Source of the DNA: Collybiopsis luxurians FD-317 M1
Lineage: Eukaryota > Basidiomycota > Agaricomycetes > Agaricales > Omphalotaceae
NCBI GenBank assembly: GCA_000827265.1
Contig: KN834781.1
Span: 62,001 to 126,000 of the forward strand
Direction of reading: 5' to 3'
DNA length: 64,000 nt
Part shown: positions 54,812 to 64,000 of the stretch, piece after piece
Layout of the letters: every line of letters begins with the position of its first letter
Position numbering within the stretch: the stretch's first letter is position 1
The notes under the pieces: generated by a model
The model's input: only the letters and a program-made list of their open reading frames with translations
What the model was told of the DNA's origin: nothing
Database searches by the model: none
Made by a program: the position numbers and the translations under genes

Positions 54812-57690
54812 TGAGGCGTTCCCTCGCCGGATCTCTGGTTAGAACGACCCTGCCATCGAACCTGCAGAGCACCTCTCTGATTTTGTCAGCGGTGAACCTT
54901 CCACCGAGCGTATCTTCATCGAACGACTGGCCAGTTGGTTCATTATCCTTGGCGTTGGTCTTGCTCGCACCCTTCGGCATTTCCTCCTCCAGATCTACTA
55001 ACCTTTCCGTCTCGGCTGCTTCAGCCAAATTACGCGAAGTAACTCCATGAAATAACATGAGCTGAATCTTCCGTAACCATTTCCGATAGCGGAAGCGTTC
55101 AGTAGGGATGGGTGGCGAGAATCGACCATCCGAACAGAGCACGCGCTTTGCCAGATAGAGATAGTGATCCCCTTCGGTAGACCATAACTGATAAGGGGTA
55201 TTTTCGACTTTTTTACCAGGTCCAGAATAATTACAGCCCAGAATGAGAATCAAATAAAAAAAGGATTCGGCATCATGACGATAGCGAGGCGGACCGTTCC
55301 AATTGATATCATGCTGTTCACAGGCCATGAACGGGCGGGTGCCCGTCCGATGCTTGGAGGTCGGTGTACGGTCCAGATCGTCAATGCAGGTGGCAAGATC
55401 AAAGTCATTCAAAACGCCATAAACTTCGCCGCCTATGCGGCGGAACATGACATTGTTCATGCTGATATCACGGTGAAGAACACGCCCTATATTGTGCACC
55501 CATTCGTGACCTGGATTCGTGGCGTCAGACACTTGCAGAGTAAAAGAGAATATCCGACGTACATTGGAAGGCGTCGTACACAACTTGAACCTCTTCAAAT
55601 TCAGATTCCACCTTCCAAATGGGCAAGATCTTTTCCTGAATAGTTCCTCGAATGACACGTTCCTCGTATATCTCATCGCCTAACTCCATTTTTAGTGTTT
55701 TTTGGATACTGTCGTCTCCGAATTGCACGGTGAAAGAGCATAAGAGCCTGGGAAGATGATTACGAACCCAGGTATGTCGGTCGACGGCGAGGTTGAGCAA
55801 GTCACGGATGATCTCGTCTTCAGGGACACGTCCTGCGGCGGGGAAGCTGATTTTCATCACAAGATCGAGACCATCCCAATCGCATCTCCCACCCTCCCCT
55901 TTCCAATTACAGTCGTGACCTTGACAATTACAACGAACCTCGACGACTATGGTACCTCGCCCAATAACGCCGTTGGGTCGAAATAAGACTTTCTTCAAAA
56001 CGACCGTTCGTTTCCCGCCCAAGTAATCGAAAGTAAACAAACAACCGTCCAAGACTTCGCTCGAAGGCATTTCACGTTCTTTTCCCTTTTCTTCCTTCCA
56101 TTTCCCCTGGATTTTCGTTCCACGAGTGAGTTGTTCCGGATCCCGAAGTAAGGGCGCCTCAAGATGAGGAATAATTCCCAACTGGTCTTGGTTGAGGCGG
56201 CCCAGTTGCGCAATCATCTTTACGAAGATACGTTGATATTGCCGCTGCTGAAGGTCAATTACCTGCAAAAAGCAAAATTAAGAGCCCATGAACGCGAAAA
56301 TCCAAAGGATTAAACGGACATCAGATTCCAAGATGATGGAGTGGTCGAAGAAAACGAAGCGGCATTTGGCGTCGTCAATCAAAAGGGTAATGACATGTGA
56401 TCGAAAGACGCCATAGGAAAGGACGTCACGTGCATACCCGGCCGCTGCAAATGGAAACTGTCATTTCGAGAGATTTCTTTACGTTAGTAGGAACTAAACG
56501 CACATTGTTTCCTCAACTCTTCTGGCGTTCTCGCTTTCTTGATGATTCCTGTCTCAGTGAGTCGCTTATGGGCTATTTGATAGGCCTGAGTAACCGACAT
56601 TGAAGTGGAATGAGACTCGGAGGCGGAGGCTGACGCCTCAGTGTTACTCGTGCCTTTGGCTTTGGCTTTGTCTTTGTCTTTGGCTTTGGCTTGGCCTTTG
56701 CCTTTGCCTTTGCCTTTGCCTTTGCCTGAACCATTCATCAGTACTGCGAGCAGTCATTAGAAATAGGATCATATATACCTCGAGAGCCAGCCTTCGATTG
56801 CAGTCCAGTCCTTTTGGTTTTGTTTGCACGAGGGTTGTAGTCTTCATCAGCCAAGTCGTCATTGTCGCTCTCTGTGTGATCCATAAGTACGGGAGTGATG
56901 AAGTCACCAGCACACATACCGCTGTTCAAATCAGTTAGATTCTTCTTGCGCTTTTTCTGCGGATCCTTTGCTGTCGACTTTTCTGCCTCCGCGACGTTCC
57001 TTGAAGCTATAATTGGGATGAGAAAAGTTAGATGAAGGAAGAGTCGGGAGGGTATTTACGCTCGTATTCGGCTTCTAGCAGTTTTCCCTTTCGATGTTTG
57101 ATTTCAATGAGGATCATGATAAGCGCCCAGAAGATACGTCCAGCCTCATCTTCAGTGCCTTTGCTCGCTAGGACGTCGATCATACTACGGCCATCCACCA
57201 GAGCTTTGTACAGCATGCCAAAGTCTGGTGCTCCGGCGACCCGTGCGCCCCGGACGGGATTTGGATGCTGTTGATACGCGATCAACTCTGAATCAGAGCC
57301 GAGCGCAGCGTTGAGCAGAGCAAGGAGGGATCCATATATTCCAGGTTCGTTCCCTACGTTACCCTCTGTCGCATCGAGGTACGCCTGCATCAACTTATCG
57401 ACAGCTTCAGACAATTCGTCGAGATCGTCCTGTAGGTTCAAACCCAGGACAATAGAAGCCCAGGTGTCGATGCTTCGCGTTTGCCTTGATTGGATATCTG
57501 CAGCGAGCTTGTCGTCCATCTCCGCTCTTTGAATTTTGTCTCTTTCAACCAAGGACTCGACGTAGCTACCCATGGTTTGGCTGTTGGGAGTGCTCTGGAT
57601 CGTAGGTTCAGATCGAGTAATTTGCTTTGGAGTAGTTGGAAGCGCAGATTCCTCGGAATGAGGAACGGGAGTAGTTTCGCGATTATCCAT
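54798..57690 (-). CDS. FunK1 fungal-type protein kinase K3, full length
   Basis: Six exons (57060-57690, 56779-57006, 56495-56725, 56320-56444, 55563-56262, 54798-55531) join in phase to 882 codons. The order along the protein is: N-terminal domain ending IFWALIMILIEIKHRKG, a basic linker (KDPQKKRKKN), and a KGKGKG/KAKDKD repeat (residues about 288-310). Then come GYARDVLSYGVFRSHVITLL with FFDHSI, a pattern typical of FunK1 N-lobes, and VMKISFPAAGR, GRVLHRDISMNNVMF, NDFDLA, GTRPFMA and YRHDAESFFYLIL. The third donor (gttcct) is weak but is the only one keeping phase. Substrates and activity of FunK1 proteins are not established. It is the likely parent or closest full-length relative of K1 and K2. 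Confidence 0.85.
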
Positions 57691-58560
57691 GAGGAATTGT
57701 GGAGGTGGGGAAAAGCTCAGCGAGGCTGATAGCCTTGATATATGCGTGGATTTTCAGAGTTCCCACGGCCTGATGTTCTTCTTTCCTTGTTCTCCTTTTA
57801 AGTGCAGTAATAGGATAAGAAAAGACGTTGTGTAACGTTAGAGTTACTCATAGCGAGCAGTCCTCCAAAAGCGGATCTTTTACTGTCCATCACTGGGATC
57901 GAAAAACGAACTCTCAGAGACGCAAAGTTTCGTCTTGCTTGAGGAACGTAACCCTACTTACTCAGACCGTTACCATGCTTTTTACAAGAGGGGCTTGTCC
58001 CATCTTCCGCAACGTATCTATCGGTACATTACTTTGTCTGTCACCTTACACTTTTTCCGTCACTTGTATCTTTTCCTCTCTCGTCTCGAAATCGTACTCG
58101 TAAGACATGCGCTATGAAGTCAGAGAAAATATATCATTGAGGGTGGCGACCAGCATAACAAAGTCCCAGAGACTCCTGGAAAAATTCTGAAGGACCCACA
58201 ATCGATCCGCGATATCCCGGTCGTTTTTTTTTTTTGCCTTTGCGTGGGTAGCTGGTATCGCACTGGCTGCGTTAGACGCTGTGCCTGCATATATGCACGT
58301 TCTTTTCTTCCTTGTACCACCCTTTCCTCGTGACATTCTAAGCCGAACGAGTATCATGGAATTGAGCAGACTGTAGTTTGTAACATACTACTTTCTCGCA
58401 GGCTATGCTTTCATAGTCCCGCCCAACGTTCCATTTTTCCATGGGCATCTCTCAATATCATACTGTATGCGGGTATACATAGAACTCAGGGAGCCGTACA
58501 TTGCAGATATTCACTTGATATAAAGACTGAAAGATATAAAGTATCCGGAAAGTTCCCAAA
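57691..58560. other. Intergenic stretch with tRNA-Phe-like pseudogene 4
   Basis: At 58137-58226 (+) the sequence ttctgaaggacccacaatcg followed by atccgcgatatccc resembles the anticodon-to-T-arm half of the tRNA-Phe at 47094. The 5' half is strongly altered. No protein gene is supported here. Confidence 0.5.
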
Positions 58561-58561
58561 T

Positions 58562-60065
58562 CTAGTAAACCACCTCCATCTCAATCTTTCCGGCTTGAGC
58601 CAAGAGCGAGAACTTCTCCAATATAAAATCCTCAAAGTCACTGCGGAGCGTGTCATCCGAGTCATCGTCAGATAAATGTTCAGACCCTTGAAGGTCCGAG
58701 TCCAACCTCCACAACACAGTCACCATATCTAAAGAGGGAAATGACTCGGATGCCTGAGGACCGGCAAAGAGCTCATCCACTGCATTCCAGCGATCCCAAC
58801 CTCCGTAATCAAACATGTTGTCTACTCCAAGCTCCCAGACGGCTACTTCAAACGTGACTTGCCGAAGTAGAGGGTGCCTCCTGGTACTGTTACTCTCGAT
58901 TGAAATCCTGGATGCATCAGAATTGGCGGTAGAATCGGGAGATTCAAATAGAGATAGAATCCAATCGACTATGCCATATCCGGCACATTCCATGAGGATC
59001 AGCTTGATATTACACAAGTTTTGCGCATGTCCTAGGTGCACGATGCAGTCTTCGGCTGGAAAAACAAGTAGAGCAAAAGCCACATGAGTACGCATTGGTT
59101 GTGTATCACACTTTGTGAAAGAGACAAAAGAGCGCACGAGTCGTATAATCTCCAGGCCCTAGATCCTGCAACTCCAGATTTCTCAAATTGCCCCCATTTT
59201 GCAGCAAAAATGCGGTTGCCTGACGATCGTAAGGTGTGTAATGAATAGTACGAACAATTCGTAGATGTTCCAATCTGTCCACTCGAAATGGGCACGACGA
59301 TTCTCGTTCAAGCCAAGTGCCGAATGGATGAGCTCCGTCAAGTCGCAACTCCTTGAGATGTATAGATCGAGGTTCGCCAAGGTCAGTGCCCTGGGTAGAG
59401 GGAACATTTAGAATATCGTCCATATTCAACTCAAACGCAAATGCGTAGACGACTTTGTCAATCGTAAGCACTCGAAGACCTTTTGCCAACGCTAGTAGCG
59501 AGGTGACGGTATGAAAGCTGGGAAAGGTAGAAGCGGCCAGACAGATTTCGGTGATTGAAGGTGCTCGGAAGGCGCTTATCAAAGCATCTTTTAGTGAGGG
59601 AAACAGCATAGACCAGTTGATTCTACGAAGAGTTAAGCCGACCAAATGACCAGTTGAGCTCAACCGTCTAATCATATTGCTCATAGATGCATGCAATAAT
59701 CTCTGGATTTTCACCGAAGCTGTATCAATGTTTATATCTCCTTGAATCTCCAAGGATTGGACGTAAGAAAGTAGCTGGGGATTATTGTTGAACGTTTCAT
59801 CAAGTCGTTGGATGGCTTTCAGAGTAATATTCTTGAGCGATCGGTAAGGATAAGAAGAACTAAAACGCAATGCCAACGATGCCGGGCGGCGGACATCGTA
59901 GAATTCCATTAGAGGCGGGAGCTCTATATGTTGGAACAGACCACGTTGAGAATATGATAGCCATGCTTTCCCAACTAGAGCGCAATTGCGAAGGGTCGCT
60001 TTGTCGGAAAGGAGGTTGTCGAGTATGGCTTCCACAAGCTCCTGGGGAAGCAAGGGATCTCCCAT
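58562..60065 (-). CDS. F-box-like protein
   Basis: The start at 60065 gives MGDPLLPQELVEAILDNLLS, then LRNCALVGKAWLSYSQRGLF, the usual fungal F-box wording (LPxEL/IxxxL....L..CxLVxxxW). It is expected to link a substrate to a Skp1-cullin ubiquitin ligase. The following 270 residues are a leucine-rich-like region typical of this Agaricomycete family (LKNITLKAIQRL, LRVLTIDKVVYAF, LKELRLDGAHPF, LRNLELQDLGPGD). A second exon (about 58562-59061) continues with EDCIVHLGHAQNLCNIKLIL and ends KIEMEVVY. The acceptor ttttccag at about 59062 is clear. The donor near 59110-59120 could not be fixed in phase, so the junction is tentative. Confidence 0.75.
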
Positions 60066-60682
60066 GATGATGGTTCGATAGGAAGTTTAGTTGATCACGT
60101 TAGCAATGACATCTTGCGAAAAAGAAAAGTCTCGTGAGAATCAAATATCGACCTAAACAGACTTGTTTAGCAGTGCTGCAGAGAGGAAAATAAAAAGGAA
60201 TTACAACTAATGCAACTCCGAGTATGTGTGACACCCCAAAGTGCATGGGGGAGCCAGAGTTCGCACTTGAAGATAAGAGATGGTATAATAATAACTTTGC
60301 AACCTCGGAGGAAGGGCAAGCAAGAGTATGACAGTTATATTGAATAACAAATCGAAGAAAGAACGTTCCCAGAATCCGTCCATCTCAAATTGGGGAGACT
60401 GCGAGTCGAGAGCAACGCAAAGAGTCTGCAAAAAGGATTACTAACAAATAATTTGAAATCTCTCTGCGGATCTGTCCGCTCAGCTAGCTCAGCTACACCC
60501 CCATTCTTTCACCTCTACTTGCCAACATAATGCGGAAAATTCTAAGATGTGCTCTTCGGGAATCGGCAAGTCTCAGTCCATGTAATTCAGACCACATTCA
60601 ACTTTCCCACAGGCCAAAAGGAGACTTTTCGGCATTCGCGTGACGTAGACGCGTCTTACTTTCCAACCTTCACCAACTCAGA
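60066..60682. other. Divergent promoter region
   Basis: Between the F-box-like gene (minus) and the MCP1-like gene (plus). No coding sequence with support. Confidence 0.45.
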
Positions 60683-61588
60683 ATGGCCGAAGAAAGTAGA
60701 GCTCGGAATTTTAGGCAGAGACTTGTTACTATCTTAACAAAGACTTCGCATGCGAGTGCGCCCTTTATCACCACTTTCCTTCTTATTCACCTTAGCGCGC
60801 CGGTTATGGCTAATGCTGGAGGTTCTTCACTTTCTTCTCGAGTAATGGTACGCAAATCGAAGCATTTCATTTCAACTCAGCCCAGTTCATGTATGTGAAT
60901 TCAGTTACTCGGCAGAGAATACTACCAGACAGCCATTGGAGAGCCCTATCTCGTTCTAGCTCCACTTGCCGTTCATGCTCTATCTGGAATCGTCAGACGT
61001 GCACTCATAGTTTATCCCAGACTAAACAACTTGTTGAGTAATGCTCAGGAAGAGTCTGCGAATACATCGGAACCATCTGGCTTTCTTCGGCGTTTCCGCA
61101 GTGTTTTTCCTATCACGACTCTCTCCGTGACCGCCTACTCCGTCCTTTTACTACTCCCAATTCATTTTGGTATTCATCGAATTCTGCCTACTACTCCTTC
61201 TTCGCCTGTTCTTTCTCTTGGGCCTTCCGAACTCGATCACTCTTTCGTTCAATTCGGACTGCAACATTGGCCCATCCGCACTTGGGCAATGTACACGGCC
61301 CTCGTCGGGGCTACGATTGCTCACGCCGTAGAAGGTGCACGAGTGCTCATGGGCAGTTCTAACCCAACAATCTCTACTTCCAACTTGCAAAGCACCGAGA
61401 AATCATCCCAAGATTCTCTAGAATCCACCAACGCGAGACTTCATCGCAAGCTTCTTGCAGTCGCACTCACCGTTCCTGTCCTTTCTGGACTATATTTCTT
61501 GTATGCTGAACCATTATACATATTTCCTGACATTGCCCGGCGGTTGGAAGGGGTTTACCAACTGTCTTGGATCTATCGTACTCGCTGA
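60683..61588 (+). CDS. MCP1-like mitochondrial outer membrane protein (MCP1_TM / DUF1691)
   Basis: Two exons (60683-60847, 60905-61588) join as VM|LLGREYYQT to 282 codons. The protein has several hydrophobic segments. It carries LIHLSAPVMANAGGSSLSSR and the LLGREYYQTAIGEPYLVL and VHALSGIVRRALI blocks, the conserved core of the MCP1 transmembrane family (formerly DUF1691). A second region (FGLQHWPIRTWAMYTALVGATIAHAVEG, split here by description) repeats the H-and-helix pattern. Yeast Mcp1 is an outer-membrane protein that suppresses loss of ERMES contacts and recruits Vps13. A similar lipid-transfer-related role is inferred by family membership only. Confidence 0.82.
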
Positions 61589-61687
61589 AACAGGAATTTA
61601 CTTCAAGTAAGCGTGTACAAACTTAATATCGTGATATTCATGGATTTATGGTATAGAGTCCCATCTATGTACAAACATTACATTATA

Positions 61688-64000
61688 TCATAATGGTTTC
61701 GATTCGAAAGCAGCCGCGGCAGCTTCGTTTAATGTCTTGATCGCATACTCATTGTACGCATCGTAGGGACTGGAACGCGTTACAAATCAGTGAAATGGCC
61801 TCTCGAAGTAAGATGATAAGCACGTACACATCATCAGACCTTTGATATCCTTGACTCGGGCATTCTGGACACTCTTCCTCAGCAATATGACCCGGATACA
61901 AGTCCAAACCAATAGCACGCATCCGAAACCGACAGGAATAAGCCACCAAAGTGGCGACAAGTGGAAAGATCCTCCAAAGACGACGTGGAGAGGCGGGGTG
62001 TAAATGATGAACATTCCCAAACAAGCTCCTCTGGAACACTGTGTGAGTAGATATCCAAGGAGAGCAGAGTCGAATTACACGTACCCCAAGATACCAGCAA
62101 AGTTGTAAGGATTACCCAAAACATTTTTTCCGAATGGATAGGTGAATTTCGCCTTTACTGCAAACACGTTGAAGCACTGCACGATGAATATAGAAAGATA
62201 TACTAGCAAAGGCTGATTAGCCAGCTGTAGACAGACTGAAGTCTTTAGACTTGGGACTCACCGATAGATTGCGCTTGTCCGAGGGCATCGATTTGCTGGG
62301 TGGCGTTGAGAGCTTGTCCTTTATAATTGATGAAATCAGGAGCGTGTTTCACAAAATAGACTGTAAATCGAGTGTTCAGTTCAGAATGACGGGACTATTA
62401 TTCAGCAATTCCCCGATCTCACCTCCAGCTTTCTGAGCTTTCTGAAGATCACTCGGGCTGAAGCCATTCTTCCAGAAGACTACAAAGTATGCCACCATCC
62501 TAGTAAAGTCTTCAATACTGCAGCGAATATAAAAAGAAAATTCTGACTCACTCTCCAATCGCCTCGATGAACCCAGCCTCTATGTATGAGTAACTCAATA
62601 ATTTTCCGTCGACCAGTCTTTCACTTTCGCTGGGCTCCATGAGGTCTTCCCAATACTCCCTTGAAAATGGTTGTGAAATTTTTTCGATTAACCTTGAGAT
62701 CCTGCTTGGGGGAATGACTTCCTGGTTCTCTGAATCACGACGAAGAGTCTTTGTGCGACGTAAAGCGCGTCGTTTGAGAGAAGCGATGGATCGTTCATTG
62801 ACTGGAGGGGAATGAACAATCCATTCGAGGCATTTCGGAATGGACAAACATACCTGGCTTACGAGGGAGCATGCGCATCAGACCATCTTTAGTTTCAGGT
62901 TTATCCCATGCAAACGACAGCTAGAAAGCGGACCAAATATTCGGAAGAGATTCAATGCAGTTATGAAGGCGCAGCTTACAGCGACAAACAACTCAAATCC
63001 AAGATCGATGACAAGAATCAAGATGGCCGGCAGAGGAAGAGGAATGGGAACGATGACATCTGAGTGAAACTTTAGCCACGCAAGCTCTGCATTATCTGGA
63101 ATGAAAAACATACAAAGCAGTTGGGGAATAACTTCGGGTGTACTGTGCGAGATTGTGTATCTGAAGTGCCAACCCATTCAAAAAAAATGAAATATGGATC
63201 AAACATGGGAAAATCTTACTGAATAGAGCGCTTCAGATTTACGAAGATCTGACGTCCTTCGGCGACACCTTTGACGGTTGATGCGAAGTTGTCATCTACG
63301 TAGACGGACGATCAGCAAGAGAATCAACGGAATTTGCTCGGAAACGCACCTAACAAAATCATCTTGGCAGCTTCTTTCGACACATCCGAGCCAGACATAT
63401 TCATTGCAATTCCGAGATCAGCCTAACGACCCATCGCTAAGTCGGTCCCTCAGAATTCAAAAAGCAGACACTTACTCGCTTGAGAGCAGGCGAGTCATTT
63501 ACACCGTCTCCAGTCCTAACGAATGAATTGATGAGATGATGCGATGTTTTTCCTCAGACAAAATGACCTACACTCCGACGACATGACCCAAAGCTTGCGC
63601 ACGTTTCACTGGAGACATACTAGGCTCAGAATTATTCGGTGACAGAAGTGTATGGAAACCTACCGATTTCAAGTTTGTGCTTTGGTGACGTACGAGCAAA
63701 GACGATTTCATCCTTGGCGAAGACTACAAAAACGTTAGAGGAGAGTGAGCTAAAGGCGTACGAATGAACATACTTTGATCCCATTGCCAGCCCTGGAGGT
63801 TGTCGATATCGTCTCCATGGATCACGACTGCGGACACTTCATCGTCGTAAATCTCATCGACCGATCGACCCGTCTTAGCTGCCAAAGTTTCTCTAGTATC
63901 TCCTAGGATCAAGTTGATCTTTCGTGCAATGGCCTCCGCAGTTTTCGGGTGATCGCCTGAGGAATACTGAGCTTCTTAACTGCAGGAGATAGGGTCAACG
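61688..64000 (-). CDS. P-type ATPase, Na/K (type IIC-like), C-terminal part
   Basis: Minus-strand gene running off the right edge. From the right: TGDHPKTAEAIARKINLILG, FAKDEIVFARTSPKHKLEI, VKRAQALGHVVGV, TGDGVNDSPALKR (hinge motif with the Mg-binding Asp residues), ADLGIAMNMSGSDVSKEAA and DDNFASTVKGVAEGRQIFVN, spread over several exons. Then come membrane segments (PEVIPQLL, LPAILILVIDLGFELF), LSFAWDKPETKDGLMR, and the C-terminal helices (SYSYIEAGFIEAIG, VYLSIFIVQCFNVFAVKAKF). The protein ends AAAAAFESKPL with the stop at 61688-61690. The wording VFARTSPxxKLxIV and TGDGVNDSPALKxADxGIAM with SGSDVSKEAA is that of the Na,K/H,K-ATPase group, so an alkali-cation pump is inferred. The phosphorylation domain (DKTGT) lies outside the window. 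Confidence 0.9.

Noticed and set aside
1..64000. CRISPR arrays, bacterial operons, riboswitches
   Set aside because: None seen. The DNA is eukaryotic nuclear, with spliceosomal introns throughout.

Overview
This window is nuclear DNA of a filamentous basidiomycete, most likely an Agaricomycete. Genes carry many short (about 50-65 nt) GT-AG introns, the telomere-type repeat is TTAGGG, a fungus-specific elongation factor 3 gene is present, and several families are typical of mushroom genomes (DUF6533 and DUF6534 membrane proteins, FunK1 kinases, Plavaka-like transposon debris). Species cannot be fixed from sequence alone.

Left half, about 1-24 kb: an accessory, repeat-rich region. It holds three minus-strand copies (A at the left edge, B at 12-13.6 kb, C at 21.5-23.9 kb) of a multi-exon membrane protein family that I assign to DUF6534. 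It also holds a DUF6533-type seven-helix gene (6.3-8.0 kb), an interstitial telomere tract with small GC hairpins (5.8-5.96 kb), a HET-s-like protein with an N-terminal HeLo domain and two C-terminal amyloid-type repeats (17.0-17.9 kb), Plavaka-like transposase debris (19.6-20.0 kb) and TIR elements. One element of about 0.94 kb sits inside an intron of copy C.

Middle, about 28-44 kb: a housekeeping gene (eEF3, 28.3-31.8 kb, 7 coding exons, 1058 residues) is followed by three plus-strand DUF6534 copies, D, E and F, each with 12 coding exons traceable to a stop codon. A truncated fossil copy, two inverted-repeat elements and a tRNA-derived SINE-like unit lie between E and F.

Right part, 44-64 kb: a mitochondrial-type thioesterase-fold gene, a His/Gln/Ser-rich protein, an intron-containing tRNA-Phe, a zinc-cluster gene with two tandem Cys6 motifs, and three FunK1 kinase genes. 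K3 is full length; K1 and K2 are tandem 5'-truncated duplicates of 443 codons each. An F-box-like gene, an MCP1-like mitochondrial outer membrane gene and the C-terminal part of a Na/K-type (IIC-like) P-type ATPase complete the window. Decayed tRNA-Phe-like sequences accompany the kinase units.

The strongest unusual points are: the DUF6534 expansion with a 14-nt microexon kept in all six copies; the HET-s-like protein in a basidiomycete; the kinase/tRNA/zinc-cluster duplication with readable breakpoints; and several TIR elements whose empty sites can be read from paralogous sequence. Exon positions were derived by hand from splice signals and comparison between copies. No searches were run.
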